A stretch of 64,000 bases of DNA from Anaerolineales bacterium (GCA_023382595.1 JAHDWB010000001.1:496001-560000); one strand, 5' to 3'; positions 1-9,305 are shown, numbered from the stretch's first letter. Numbers and translations are program-made. The notes: generated by a model from the sequence alone, not told the origin.

Positions 1-1376
1 TGATCGGCGCAGGACCCGCAGGCTACGTTGCCGCGATCCGTGCCGCACAACTGAAACAGAAAGTCGCGATCGTGGACAAGCAATGGATGGGCGGCGTATG
101 TCTGAACGTCGGCTGTATTCCGTCCAAATCCCTGCTCAAGAATGCTGAAGTGGCGCACACCCTGCGCGAACGCGGCAAGGACTTTGGCTTCTCGTTCGAG
201 AACTTGAAGTTGGATTACAGCGTGGCGGTCAAACGCTCGCGCCAGAACTCGGATCGTCTCACCAAAGGCGTCGGCTTTCTGATGAAGAAGAACAACATCG
301 CTGTCTTCATGGGCGAAGCGAAGTTCAAAGCGAAGGACACACTCAACGTGACCGACAAGGAGGGCAAGGTCACTGAGCTGAAGGCGAAGAATATCATCGT
401 TGCCACGGGCGCGAGCGCGATGGTCCCGCCCGCCTGGAAGGTGGACGGCGAGAAGGTCGTCACCTACTGGGAGGCGATCCTGCAAACGACATTGCCCAAG
501 TCTGTGGTGGTGATCGGCTCCGGCGCCATCGGCGTGGAATTTTCCACCATCTGGAATGCTTATGGCGTGGATGTGACCATCGTCGAGATGCTGCCGCGCG
601 TGGTTCCGCTTGAAGATGAAGAAGTTTCGAAAGAACTCGAAAAGGAATTCAAGAAGCGCAAGATCAACATCCTGACCGGACACAAGGTCGAATCGGTCGA
701 AGCAACAGCGACTGGTGTTAAGGTCAAAGTGTCGGCGGAAGGAAAAGAAACGGTACTCGAAGCAGACCAGGCGTTGGTCGCGATCGGGTTCCGTCCCAAT
801 TCCAAAGGCTTGGGCTTGGAAGAGGTTGGCGTCAAGATCAGCGAGCGCGGATTTGTCGAAGTCGATGAAAAGATGCAGACCAATGTCCCCGGCATTTGGG
901 CGGTCGGCGATGTGACCGGCAAACTGATGCTGGCACATGTCGGCTCGGCGATGGGAATTGTCGCGGCGGAACACATCGGCGGGCATGAAACGATCACGCT
1001 CGATTATGAAATGATGCCGCGTGCCACGTATTCCTACCCGCAGGTGGCATCGTTCGGTCTGACCGAAGCGCAGGCGAAGGAACGCGGCTACGAGGTCAAG
1101 ATCGGGCGCTTCCCCTTCCAGCCGAACGGCAAGGCACTCGGACTTGGCGATTACGCGGGCTTTGTCAAGATCGTTGTGGATGCGAAGTATGGCGAGATCC
1201 TTGGCGCGCACATGATCGGTCCTGAAGTGACCGAATTACTGCCCGAATTGACGCTGGCTCGCATGATGGAACTGACCCCGCACGAGATCGCGCGCAACGT
1301 GCATGCGCACCCGACACTCTCCGAAGCCATCATGGAAGCGGCGCACGGCGCAAGCGGTTCACCGATCCATATCTAG
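1..1376 (+). CDS. lpdA: Dihydrolipoyl dehydrogenase (E3), 5' end cut by window edge
   Basis: FAD-dependent disulfide oxidoreductase that reoxidises dihydrolipoamide of 2-oxoacid dehydrogenase or glycine cleavage complexes and reduces NAD+. The frame is open from base 3 and begins at the FAD-binding motif GAGPAG, so only a few N-terminal residues are missing. The redox disulfide is CLNVGC (residues 33 and 38 counted from base 3). GSGAIGVEF is the NAD-binding motif, and HAHPTLSE carries the C-terminal active-site His-Glu pair. The GTG at 72 is internal, not the start. The TAG stop (1374-1376) uses the first base of the following insertion sequence. The complex it serves cannot be told because upstream genes are outside the window. 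Confidence 0.95.
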   Translation, partial: IGAGPAGYVAAIRAAQLKQKVAIVDKQWMGGVCLNVGCIPSKSLLKNAEVAHTLRERGKDFGFSFENLKLDYSVAVKRSRQNSDRLTKGVGFLMKKNNIAVFMGEAKFKAKDTLNVTDKEGKVTELKAKNIIVATGASAMVPPAWKVDGEKVVTYWEAILQTTLPKSVVVIGSGAIGVEFSTIWNAYGVDVTIVEMLPRVVPLEDEEVSKELEKEFKKRKINILTGHKVESVEATATGVKVKVSAEGKETVLEADQALVAIGFRPNSKGLGLEEVGVKISERGFVEVDEKMQTNVPGIWAVGDVTGKLMLAHVGSAMGIVAAEHIGGHETITLDYEMMPRATYSYPQVASFGLTEAQAKERGYEVKIGRFPFQPNGKALGLGDYAGFVKIVVDAKYGEILGAHMIGPEVTELLPELTLARMMELTPHEIARNVHAHPTLSEAIMEAAHGASGSPIHI

Positions 1377-2237
1377 AACCTGTTATGGACTTTTCGAGAT
1401 GATAAACTCTGGGAATGAGCCGAAAACCATACCCGAGCGATGTAACAGACGACGAATGGGCATTTATTGCTCCTTATCTGACTTTGATGAAGGAAGACGC
1501 TCCACAACGAGAGCATGATTTACGAGCCGTGTTCAATGGCTTGCGTTGGATTATCAGAACAGGCGCGCAATGGCGAATGATGCCGAACGATTTGCCACCG
1601 TGGCACACGGTCTATCAACAAGCACAACGTTGGATCACGGCAGGCGTCTTTGAAGATATGGTTCATGACCTGCGAGCCTTAATCCGACTGGCAAAAGGCA
1701 AGAAAGAACTGCCAAGCGCTGCAATTTATGATGGTCGCACAGTTCAATCTACGCCCGAAAGCGGCGACAGAGCAGGATATGACGGTTACAAACGAAGGAA
1801 AGGCAGCAAACTCCATCTTGCCGTGGACACTTTGGGATTATTGCTGGCTGCACAGGTCACGCCTGCCAATGAGCAAGAACGTGCTCAGGTCAAGGAATTG
1901 TCTGAAGCCGTCCAGGAAGCAACTCAACAATCTGTGGAAGTCGCCTTTGTGGATCAAGGCTACACAGGCGATCATCCCAAAAACGATGCCAAAGAAGCAG
2001 GCATTGAGTTGATTGTCGTCAAGCTATCTGAAGCCAAGAAAGGTTTTGTTCTGTTACCCAGACGTTGGGTCGTAGAGCGTAGTTTTGCTTGGACGGCTCG
2101 CTTTCGTCGTCTGGCACGTGATTTTGAAAGATTGCCTGAAACGTTCCGAAGTCTTCACTTCCTGGCTTTTGCCATCTTGATGTTGCAAACTTTCGTCAAA
2201 ACGATTGCTTATCTCCTTTAATGTGCATAACAGTCTC
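1376..2237 (+). mobile_element. IS5-family insertion sequence, about 862 bp, apparently intact
   Basis: The element is bounded by imperfect terminal inverted repeats. The left end is GAACCTGTTATGGAC (1376-1390). The right end read inward is GAGACTGTTATGCAC (2237-2223), matching at 12 of 15 positions. TA lies immediately outside both ends (1374-1375 and 2238-2239), which fits the short TA duplication seen in parts of the IS5 family. One full-length transposase gene fills it. The element separates the lpdA stop codon from the lpdA terminator. Exact ends are inferred from the repeats and could shift by a base or two. Confidence 0.85.
1415..2221 (+). CDS. IS5-family DDE transposase
   Basis: Single-frame transposase of 268 residues that cuts and rejoins the ends of the surrounding element. 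The N-terminal DUF4096-type region (SDVTDDEWAFI through GLRWIIRTGAQWR) is followed by the DDE catalytic domain. Asp106 lies in AIYDGRTVQ, Asp180 in FVDQGYTG and Glu221 in VVERSFAW, so all three catalytic residues are present. The block PESGDRAGYDGYKRRKGSK is characteristic of the family. No frameshift is needed, unlike IS427-type two-frame members. The start ATG is preceded by a short GGGA. The copy looks functional. Confidence 0.95.
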   Translation: MSRKPYPSDVTDDEWAFIAPYLTLMKEDAPQREHDLRAVFNGLRWIIRTGAQWRMMPNDLPPWHTVYQQAQRWITAGVFEDMVHDLRALIRLAKGKKELPSAAIYDGRTVQSTPESGDRAGYDGYKRRKGSKLHLAVDTLGLLLAAQVTPANEQERAQVKELSEAVQEATQQSVEVAFVDQGYTGDHPKNDAKEAGIELIVVKLSEAKKGFVLLPRRWVVERSFAWTARFRRLARDFERLPETFRSLHFLAFAILMLQTFVKTIAYLL

Positions 2238-2251
2238 TAAGCCAACCATCA

Positions 2252-2287
2252 GATTCCGAGACGAAAACACCTCGGAATCTTTTTTTC
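2252..2287 (+). terminator. Rho-independent terminator, originally of lpdA
   Basis: Perfect 9-bp stem GATTCCGAG (2252-2260) with CTCGGAATC (2271-2279), a 10-nt loop, then seven T. It lies 15 bp beyond the right end of the IS. With the IS removed it would sit about 10 bp after the lpdA stop codon, so it is most simply the lpdA terminator displaced by the insertion. It now also closes the transposase transcript. Confidence 0.9.
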
Positions 2288-2310
2288 TCTCAATTATTTG
2301 TCTAGTCAAC

Positions 2311-2339
2311 TTGAAATTTGTGACAAACTGTGCTATTAA
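2311..2339 (+). promoter_or_regulatory. Putative sigma-70-type promoter for the MBL-fold gene
   Basis: TTGAAA (2311-2316), 17-bp spacer, TATTAA (2334-2339). It lies about 36 bp before the start codon at 2375 and just after the preceding terminator. Confidence 0.55.
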
Positions 2340-2374
2340 CAGTCGAATCTATTCCATCAAGAAGGTTGCAGGAT

Positions 2375-3205
2375 ATGCATCGAGAACGAGTATCAGAAAA
2401 CGTCTATTGGTTTCAAAGTGAGATCTACGCGCAAGTCACAGCAGGCGTGGTCGTCGGTCCGCAATGGGCAGTCGTCATCGACACCCTGGCGCTCCCCGAA
2501 GAGACGCTTGGCATGCGCGAATTCATTGAGCACGAACTGGGCGTACAGGTTCAGTATGTCATCAACACCCACTATCACGCCGACCACTCCTGGGGAAATT
2601 GTTTCTTCCCCGGCGCAACCGTCATTAGCCATGCAAATTGCCGTGACTATCTCATCGATAACGGGATCCCATCTTTGGATGACGCCCGCAAACAGAATCC
2701 CAATCTGCGACAGGTAAAGATCGTTCTTCCCCACCTGACATTTGATTCCGGTGAAATGGCACTTCGCGTCGGGAAGAAGAATCTCATCATCTCCCCCTCC
2801 TTCGGTCACAGCAACGATGGGATCTCCGTGCTGGTCGAGGAAGACCGCGTCCTGTTTGCAGGCGACGCCTTCATGCCGCTCCCTTACATCGTGGATGGTG
2901 ACATCGATGATCTGCTCGCCTCGGTAAAAAAGATCGGGAAGATGGGGCTGGAGAACATCATCCAGGGTCATGGTGACATCATCCTGCGCGGCGAGATCGA
3001 TGCGGCGGTCAAGGAAAACCTGAACTACCTGACGAACATCAAAAAAGCGGTCAAATCCGCAGGCAAGCGCAAGAACGCGGAAGAACAGCTCGAAGCGATC
3101 ACCATTGAAGATTGCGGAAAGAGCCGCGTCTATCTGGGCGGCTTGGCGGAAACCCTTCACAGGCGGAATCTGCGCGCGCTTCACCGCCAGATGCACGGCG
3201 AATAA
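2375..3205 (+). CDS. MBL-fold metallo-hydrolase
   Basis: Metallo-beta-lactamase-fold hydrolase of 276 residues. The metal-binding signature HYHADH is at about residues 67-72. Further ligand regions are GHSNDG, FAGDAF and QGHGD near the C-terminal half. There is no signal peptide, so it is probably cytoplasmic. The ATG at 2375 is chosen because AAGG lies about 10 bp upstream and the family alignment begins near VSENVYWF. The alternative start at 2330 would overlap the promoter. Substrate cannot be predicted: glyoxalase II-like, quinoprotein-relay-like and lactonase-like enzymes share these motifs. The gene stands alone between terminators. Confidence 0.85.
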   Translation: MHRERVSENVYWFQSEIYAQVTAGVVVGPQWAVVIDTLALPEETLGMREFIEHELGVQVQYVINTHYHADHSWGNCFFPGATVISHANCRDYLIDNGIPSLDDARKQNPNLRQVKIVLPHLTFDSGEMALRVGKKNLIISPSFGHSNDGISVLVEEDRVLFAGDAFMPLPYIVDGDIDDLLASVKKIGKMGLENIIQGHGDIILRGEIDAAVKENLNYLTNIKKAVKSAGKRKNAEEQLEAITIEDCGKSRVYLGGLAETLHRRNLRALHRQMHGE

Positions 3206-3228
3206 GGAAATATCATTATGAAATGACC

Positions 3229-3270
3229 AAAATGTTGCAGAGCGTATGGATGCCTGCAACATTTTGTGTT
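3229..3270 (+). terminator. Rho-independent terminator after MBL gene
   Basis: 12-bp perfect stem AAAATGTTGCAG (3229-3240) with CTGCAACATTTT (3254-3265), 13-nt loop, continuing into a T-rich tract. It lies 23 bp after the stop codon of the MBL gene. Confidence 0.8.
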
Positions 3271-3310
3271 ATGCGCAATTCATCAAACACACATCAAGGA
3301 AAATCTAAAA

Positions 3311-4420
3311 ATGTCAATTTTGACTGTGGCAACTTTTGTAGCAGGTCTTGTGATCCTCATTCTGGGGGCAGAGTGGCTGGTACGCGGCGCTTCACGCATT
3401 GCCGCGTGGGCGGGAATTTCACCGCTCGTGATCGGTTTGACCGTGGTGGCATTCGGAACCAGCGCACCCGAACTGGCGATCAACGTCCAGTCCACGCTGG
3501 CAGGGCAGCCCGACATCGCCATCGGCAATGTGGTCGGCAGCAATATTGCCAATATCCTGCTTATCTTGGGGCTTTCCGCTGCGATCGCTGCACCGTTGAT
3601 GGTGCAGCAGCAGGTGGTACGGCAGGATGTGCCCATCATGATCGGCGCGTCCATCGTCACCTATTTTTTTGCGCGCGATGGTTTGATCAGTACTCTTGAA
3701 GGCTTCATCCTGTTCTTCGCCCTGTTATTCTACGTCTGGTTCCTCGTCCGGCAGAGTCGCAAGGAAAGCCGTGAAGTGGAACAGGAGTACGAACAGGAAT
3801 ATGCGCCGCACGAGGTGAAAAGCCTGCGAAACTGGCTCATCAACATCGGGCTGGTCGTGGTTGGTCTGATTCTGCTGGTGATCGGCGCGCAATGGATGGT
3901 GGACAGCGCCGTGATAGTTGCCATTTGGCTGGGAGTCAGCGAATTGGTCATCGGCTTGACTGTCGTGGCAGTCGGCACATCCCTGCCGGAACTGGCTACG
4001 TCGGTCACTGCCGCGATCAAGGGCGAGCGCGACATCGCCGTCGGCAATGTGGTCGGGAGCAATATCTTCAATCTGATGTCCGTGCTGGGATTGAGCGCGA
4101 TCATCGTCCCGGTCGGCATTCCCGTCTCCAACGCCGCGATCAACTTCGACATTCCGGTCATGATCGCCATCTCGCTGGCGTCCCTGCCCGTCTTTTTCAC
4201 TGCCGGAAAGATCTTCCGTCTGGAGGGTATCGGGTTTGTTGTATATTACATCGCCTATACCGCCTATCTTGTGCTGAATGCAACCAATCACTCATCCCTG
4301 CCGATGTTCAGCAACGTCATGCTTTGGTTCGCCCTGCCGATCACGGCGCTGACCTTGTTGATTTCACTTTGGTACGAGTTTTTCGTGCGTCGAAAGCAAA
4401 ATAACACCGCATCCTCATGA
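3311..4420 (+). CDS. Ca2+/Na+ exchanger, CaCA family (YrbG-like)
   Basis: Integral membrane cation exchanger of 369 residues, exporting Ca2+ or exchanging it with Na+ or H+. Two homologous halves are evident. The first alpha repeat has AFGTSAPELAIN and GNVVGSNIANILLILG. The second has AVGTSLPELATSV and GNVVGSNIFNLMSVLG. Both GTSxPE motifs are intact, which supports ion binding. About ten hydrophobic segments are visible, with a charged central loop (residues ~140-170). ATG 3311 has AAGGA about 9 bp upstream. It lies just before the mrp operon, so two cation-handling loci are adjacent, but a separate transcript for mrp is likely. Confidence 0.92.
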   Translation: MSILTVATFVAGLVILILGAEWLVRGASRIAAWAGISPLVIGLTVVAFGTSAPELAINVQSTLAGQPDIAIGNVVGSNIANILLILGLSAAIAAPLMVQQQVVRQDVPIMIGASIVTYFFARDGLISTLEGFILFFALLFYVWFLVRQSRKESREVEQEYEQEYAPHEVKSLRNWLINIGLVVVGLILLVIGAQWMVDSAVIVAIWLGVSELVIGLTVVAVGTSLPELATSVTAAIKGERDIAVGNVVGSNIFNLMSVLGLSAIIVPVGIPVSNAAINFDIPVMIAISLASLPVFFTAGKIFRLEGIGFVVYYIAYTAYLVLNATNHSSLPMFSNVMLWFALPITALTLLISLWYEFFVRRKQNNTASS

Positions 4421-4479
4421 GATTTTATTTGAAATTTATAAAATCGTCCGATTCACGGTTAATTTTTATGATTTTTTGC

Positions 4480-4495
4480 TAAAATATTTCCCATG
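4480..4495 (+). promoter_or_regulatory. -10 element giving a probable leaderless mrpA transcript
   Basis: TAAAAT (4480-4485) ends exactly 7 nt before the mrpA ATG (4493). No Shine-Dalgarno sequence lies in the gap (ATTTCCC). Transcription would start at or next to the A of ATG. The -35 region is AT-rich but not clear. The same arrangement occurs before three other genes in this window. Confidence 0.5.
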
Positions 4496-7411
4496 CCAGA
4501 ATTGCTCATTCCCCTCCTGCTGCTTCCTGTTGGAATACTTCTCACCCTAACACTTCGCCGCACCCCACTGACCAATCCGCAAGCAGGCTGGCTGTTTGCC
4601 GTCTTTCCATTCGCATCTTTCCTCACCTTGTTGTATTTGACATCTCAAACGAACGGTGAGGCGCTGACCTTCTCCATCCCTTGGGTGCCTGCGCTCGGTA
4701 TAAATTTTTCGCTTCACTTGGACGGTCTTTCCGCCCTGTTCGCCTTGCTCATCACTGGCATCGGCACGCTGATTGTCATCTACACCGGTTACTATTTCGA
4801 CGACTCCCACACGCCGACCGAAGATCAGCAAACCGGGATCGAATACCGCTTCCACGCCTACACCCTGCTCTTCATGCTCGCCATGCTCGGCGTGGTCATG
4901 GCAGGCGACCTGATCACCCTCTTCCTGTTCTGGGAAGGGACAAGCATCTCCTCCTTCCTGCTGATCGCCTACAAATTCAAAGATGAAGCTGCCCGCAAAG
5001 GCGCCTTCAAATCGCTGTTCATTACGGGAGGCGGCGGCATTGCCCTGCTGGCAGGTTTTCTCTTCGTCACCTCCATCACCGGCGGCGCAGACTTCGCCAC
5101 TGTCCTTTCCAATGGCGACCTTCTGCGCGGCAGCGAACTCTATCCCGTATTCTTCACGCTCATCATTCTGGGCGCATTCACAAAAAGCGCCCAATTCCCA
5201 GCTCACATCTGGCTGCCGGAAGCCATGTCCGCGCCGACACCCGCCAGCGCCTTCCTGCACTCCGCCACCATGGTCAAGGCAGGCATTTATCTGCTTGCCC
5301 GCCTCCACCCCGCTCTTGGCGGCACCGACCTGTGGTTCTGGGTGCTCTCGCTTTTCGGGCTGACCACCATGCTGGTTGGCGCATACCTCGGCGCAAAACA
5401 AAACGACCTCAAACCCCTGCTTGCCTATTCGACCGTTTCACAACTTGGAGTGCTGGTTGCGCTGATTGGGCAAAACTCCGAGATCGCCTTCAAAGCCCTC
5501 GTCATCGGCATCCTCGCGCACGCACTTTACAAATCCGCGCTGTTCATGTTCGCGGGCATCATCGACCATGAGACCGGCACGCGCGACCTCCGCAAATTAG
5601 GCGGCTTGCGAAAACAAATGCCGATCCTGTTCGTGATCGTCGGGATCGCAGCACTCTCCATGGGCGGGCTTCCCCCCTTGTTCGGCTTCCTCGCCAAAGA
5701 GACACTGCTCGCCTCCGTGACTCACCCCAGCCTGCCAGCCAGCGTGGACTTTTTCTTCCCGCTGACGACGGTCCTCGCCGGGGCATTCATCCTATTCCAG
5801 GCAGGGATTCTCGTCTGGGGCGTTTTCCTCGGCAAACCCGCCGACCCAAAACATCCCCCGCATGGGCATGACCCGAAATGGGGCTTCTGGCTGGCTCCTG
5901 CCCTGCCTGCATTGCTCTCATTGCTGGTGGGCATCACACCGGTGGAGCCAAAAGTCCTTGCCAATTTCCTTGCCGATGCCGCCAAGGCTGCTTTTGGTGC
6001 GGAAGTCAAAGTTTCGCTTGCCTTGTGGACCGGTATCAACGTGCCTCTGATCCTTTCCATCGTCGCGGTCACGCTCGGCTCGCTCCTGTTCTGGCAGAGA
6101 GCGCGCATACGCCCGGTGTTGATGCGTTTCCTGCCCAACCTCACTGCCAACGCGTTATTTGATGGGACCATGTCCGGGTTGGATTCGCTCTCAAGTTGGG
6201 CAACCAAATTGCAGGGCGGCAAGCTGCGCATCTATCTGCGGGTGATCGTCCTCAGCATGGTGGGATTGTTCATCTTGTTTGTACGCATCCCGCCCGCAGA
6301 CATTTTCCAGGAAGTTCATTTGAATCTGGATGGCTTGAATAAACTACGCGCGTTCTCATTGTTCGTCATGACGGTTTCGGCGCTGGCAACCACCCGCGTT
6401 CGCCGCGACCTGTACGCAGTGATCGCACTGGGAATTGTGGGCTTGAGCGTGGCGGTGTGGATGACGCTGGAACCTGCGCCCGATGTGGCATTGGTGCAGG
6501 TGGTGGTGGATATTTTTGTGACCGTCGTTCTAATCCTGAGTTTGAACATCATCCCGCGAAAACTGCGCACCCGTGCAAGTGAGATCATCCACAGCAGCCG
6601 CGGCAAGCGGCGTGATTGGTTCATCGCCGGGCTGGCAGGCTTGGTGGTTGCCTTGGCGGCATATACTGCGCTGGAAACCCGCGATGCGCCCTTCAGCCGT
6701 GCCAGCCGGGTGACACCGTTCTACGCGGAGAACGCCAAACCGTTGACCGGCGCAACGGACATCGTCGGCTCGATCGTGGTCGACTTCCGCGCCATGGATA
6801 CGTTGATCGAGATCCTGGTCTTCGGCATGGCAGGTGTGGCGATCTTCACCCTGCTGCATTTTGCAGAACCAAAGAACCTTGACCATCAAGAAAAATCGAA
6901 ACAGCAGCCCGCCGCCAATGCGCCAAAGGGCATCTATGGTCTACATACTTCGCCGCTGATGCACGTTCTGGCATATATGATGCTGCCTTTATCGTTCATG
7001 CTCGCCATCACGCATATGATGTACGGTCATGATCAGCCGGGGGATGGTTTTACCGCCGGGGTGATCATCAGCCTTGGGGTCGCGATGTGGTACATCATTT
7101 TTGGCTACCACGAAACGCGCCTCAAACTGGCATGGCTGAACCGCAACAATATGGTCGTGTACGGGCTGACGCTCGCGATCATCAATGCGCTGGGCGGGCT
7201 GGTTTTCGGTGCAGGCTTTTTTGCGCCAGTGAATTACGGCATGATGCTGGGACTTCCCCTTCCGGCGGGATTGTACCTGAGCAGTTCGTTCATCTATGAG
7301 ATCGCCATCTGTCTTACTGTCATGGGCGCGGCTACATTGGTGATCGACAACCTCGGTCATCCACGCGAGCCCGATCTGGAGACGGAAGAAATGTTGGAGA
7401 ATCCAGATTAA
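4493..7411 (+). CDS. mrpA: Fused MrpA-MrpB subunit of Mrp Na+/H+ antiporter
   Basis: Largest subunit of the multisubunit Mrp cation/proton antiporter, 972 residues, in the membrane. Residues ~110-420 form the proton-translocating NuoL-like domain. It has the TM5 glutamate in LFLFWEGTSISSF and the helix-7/8 region with FTKSAQFPAHIWLPEAM and HSATMVKAG. Residues ~600-790 match the MrpA C-terminal MbhD/E-like part (IVVDFRAMDTLIEI). Residues ~820-960 are an MnhB domain (GHDQPGDGFTAGVI, FGAGFFAPVNYG), so mrpB is fused here and is absent as a separate gene. Such A-B fusions are known from group 2 mrp operons. First gene of mrpA-C-D-E-F-G. Confidence 0.95.
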   Translation: MPELLIPLLLLPVGILLTLTLRRTPLTNPQAGWLFAVFPFASFLTLLYLTSQTNGEALTFSIPWVPALGINFSLHLDGLSALFALLITGIGTLIVIYTGYYFDDSHTPTEDQQTGIEYRFHAYTLLFMLAMLGVVMAGDLITLFLFWEGTSISSFLLIAYKFKDEAARKGAFKSLFITGGGGIALLAGFLFVTSITGGADFATVLSNGDLLRGSELYPVFFTLIILGAFTKSAQFPAHIWLPEAMSAPTPASAFLHSATMVKAGIYLLARLHPALGGTDLWFWVLSLFGLTTMLVGAYLGAKQNDLKPLLAYSTVSQLGVLVALIGQNSEIAFKALVIGILAHALYKSALFMFAGIIDHETGTRDLRKLGGLRKQMPILFVIVGIAALSMGGLPPLFGFLAKETLLASVTHPSLPASVDFFFPLTTVLAGAFILFQAGILVWGVFLGKPADPKHPPHGHDPKWGFWLAPALPALLSLLVGITPVEPKVLANFLADAAKAAFGAEVKVSLALWTGINVPLILSIVAVTLGSLLFWQRARIRPVLMRFLPNLTANALFDGTMSGLDSLSSWATKLQGGKLRIYLRVIVLSMVGLFILFVRIPPADIFQEVHLNLDGLNKLRAFSLFVMTVSALATTRVRRDLYAVIALGIVGLSVAVWMTLEPAPDVALVQVVVDIFVTVVLILSLNIIPRKLRTRASEIIHSSRGKRRDWFIAGLAGLVVALAAYTALETRDAPFSRASRVTPFYAENAKPLTGATDIVGSIVVDFRAMDTLIEILVFGMAGVAIFTLLHFAEPKNLDHQEKSKQQPAANAPKGIYGLHTSPLMHVLAYMMLPLSFMLAITHMMYGHDQPGDGFTAGVIISLGVAMWYIIFGYHETRLKLAWLNRNNMVVYGLTLAIINALGGLVFGAGFFAPVNYGMMLGLPLPAGLYLSSSFIYEIAICLTVMGAATLVIDNLGHPREPDLETEEMLENPD

Positions 7412-7434
7412 TCTGAAACGGATATGAGCAACGT

Positions 7435-7779
7435 ATGAACATTTTGACAGCCCTCGCCATCGGCATTCTTTTTGCCACTGGAATTTACCAGATGCTGCGC
7501 CGCAATGTCTTACGCGCCGCGATCGGATTGGTGTTGATCTCGAACGCCATCAACCTGTTCCTGTTCACAGCCGGCGCGTACAACGGCAATGTGGCAGCGT
7601 ATACCCAGCTATACCTTGACCCTAAAAATCAGATTAGTGATCCACTGCCGCAAGCCCTTGTCCTGACAGCGATCGTTATCAGCGCCGGCGGATTCGCGCT
7701 CGTACTCAGCCTGCTGTATGTGATCGCGATGCGCTACAAGACCAGCGACAGCGATGAAGTAAAAGGACTTAAAAACTAG
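7435..7779 (+). CDS. mrpC: MrpC (MnhC) subunit, NuoK-like
   Basis: Small three-helix membrane subunit of 114 residues, homologous to NuoK/MnhC. It helps form the ion path of the Mrp antiporter. The conserved core GIYQMLRRNVLRAAIGLVL and the third helix with QALVLTAIVISAGGFAL are typical, including the glutamine and threonine before the last helix. It starts 23 bp after mrpA and is followed 37 bp later by mrpD. A weak ACGT/GAGCAA leader precedes the ATG. Length is normal for the family. Confidence 0.93.
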   Translation: MNILTALAIGILFATGIYQMLRRNVLRAAIGLVLISNAINLFLFTAGAYNGNVAAYTQLYLDPKNQISDPLPQALVLTAIVISAGGFALVLSLLYVIAMRYKTSDSDEVKGLKN

Positions 7780-7816
7780 TACATTCTCTCAAAAGAGAAC
7801 AACTAAAGAAATCATC

Positions 7817-9289
7817 ATGCAAACCCTGCTTATTCTCTCCCCCCTCCTGATCCCACTGGCAGGCGTGCCGTTAACCCTGATGACACGCAAACGTTCACGA
7901 CTGCAAATATTTCTGGCGTTAACGCTCATGTTCACGGCGCTCGGCTTCTCACTGGCACTACTCCACGCCGTGCTGACAGATGGTCCCATCACCCTGCAAA
8001 TGGGTGCATGGCAGGCTCCCTTCGGGATCACTTTCGCCGCCGACCCGCTGGGCGTGTTCATGCTGGTCATGAGTCATCTGGTGCTCGCGGCAGGATTCCT
8101 GTACGCGGCAGGCTCCACTGAAAAGGTGACACAATATCGGACCTTCTATCCGCTGTTCTTCTCTCTCGCCACCGGATTAAGCGGCTCGTTCCTGACCGGC
8201 GACCTGTTCAACCTCTTCGTCTTTGCCGAGATCACCATGATCTCCGGTGCAGCCCTCACAGCCAGCGCGGACGACAAGTTCGGCGTGGAGGCAGCATACA
8301 AATATTTTTACATTTCCACGCTGGCAGCAATCTTCTTCCTGCTCGGCGTCGGCTCCATGTACGTCTCCTACGGTACGCTCAACCTCGCGGACCTGGCTGA
8401 ACGCATCATGGAGAACCCGTCCGCTCCGCTGACCGCGGCTGGACTTGCATTCCTGACAGCCACCTTCCTCATCAAGAGCGCGGCGGTTCCTTTCCACTTC
8501 TGGCAGCCTGACTTCCACGCCGCCGCCCCCACTGCGGTCAGCGCCATGCTTTCCTCGCTGGTCGTCAAGGTTGGCGTATATGCCTTATTCCGCATGACAA
8601 CCCTTTTGTTCCCGGAAGTTGATATGTTAAAGACCCTGTTGGTGATCATCGGTGTGGCGGGTGTGTTATATGGCGGCTTCGGCGCGGCAGGGACACACAA
8701 CGCAAAACGCATGCTGGCATACTCCACGCTCGCACAGATCGGCTTCATCCTTGTCGGCATCGGCTGGGGAACGCTGCTTTCCCTTGCCGCGGCGCTGGTC
8801 TTCACATTCAATCACGCACTGATCAAAGCCGCCATGCTGATGATGGCAGGCGCGATGGCAAGCCGCGCGGCGGTCAAATCCGCTTCCTTTGATGTGGTGG
8901 TCGGCGTCGGCAAATACCATCCCTTCGCAGGGATGTTGTTCCTGCTGGGCGGCATGGCGCTGGCGGGCATCCCGCCGCTGAACGGCTTCATCAGCAAATT
9001 GATGATCTTCCAAAGCGGAGTGGAATCCGCCAACTATATTCCTCTATTGATCATCGGCGTGGCAAGCATCGTCACACTGACCTATGTCATCCGTTCATTC
9101 ATAAAGATCTGGTTCGAACCGAATCTCGAAGCCAAACCCAAGGAGGGCGATCAGTTAATCGCCCCTGCCTTGCTCATTGCCTTGAGCCTCATCCTCGGCA
9201 TCTGGGCGGAACCGCTCGTCACACTGGCACAATCCGTCGCGGCATGGATGGGCGAACCGATATCCTATGTAATGATGGTCATAAAATAA
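7817..9289 (+). CDS. mrpD: MrpD (MnhD) subunit, NuoM/N-like proton channel
   Basis: Membrane subunit of 490 residues homologous to NuoM/NuoN and paralogous to MrpA. It carries the second antiporter-like channel. Visible signatures include LFVFAEITMISGAAL with the conserved TM5 glutamate, and FLIKSAAVPFHFWQPDFHAA with the helix-7 lysine. HAAAPTAVSAMLSSLVVKVG and TFNHALIKAAMLM follow. Fourteen hydrophobic segments fit the family. It is the fourth functional module of the operon and follows mrpC by 37 bp. No disruption is seen. Confidence 0.95.
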   Translation: MQTLLILSPLLIPLAGVPLTLMTRKRSRLQIFLALTLMFTALGFSLALLHAVLTDGPITLQMGAWQAPFGITFAADPLGVFMLVMSHLVLAAGFLYAAGSTEKVTQYRTFYPLFFSLATGLSGSFLTGDLFNLFVFAEITMISGAALTASADDKFGVEAAYKYFYISTLAAIFFLLGVGSMYVSYGTLNLADLAERIMENPSAPLTAAGLAFLTATFLIKSAAVPFHFWQPDFHAAAPTAVSAMLSSLVVKVGVYALFRMTTLLFPEVDMLKTLLVIIGVAGVLYGGFGAAGTHNAKRMLAYSTLAQIGFILVGIGWGTLLSLAAALVFTFNHALIKAAMLMMAGAMASRAAVKSASFDVVVGVGKYHPFAGMLFLLGGMALAGIPPLNGFISKLMIFQSGVESANYIPLLIIGVASIVTLTYVIRSFIKIWFEPNLEAKPKEGDQLIAPALLIALSLILGIWAEPLVTLAQSVAAWMGEPISYVMMVIK

Positions 9290-9305
9290 CGGCGGAAGCA
9301 GCAAA

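Noticed and set aside
1415-2221. Transposase as part of a larger composite transposon or defence island
   Set aside because: Only one IS copy is present and the flanking genes are ordinary housekeeping genes.
2393-3262. Long open frame on the minus strand opposite the MBL gene
   Set aside because: It is a shadow of a gene with clear metal-binding motifs; no RBS or family match on the minus strand.
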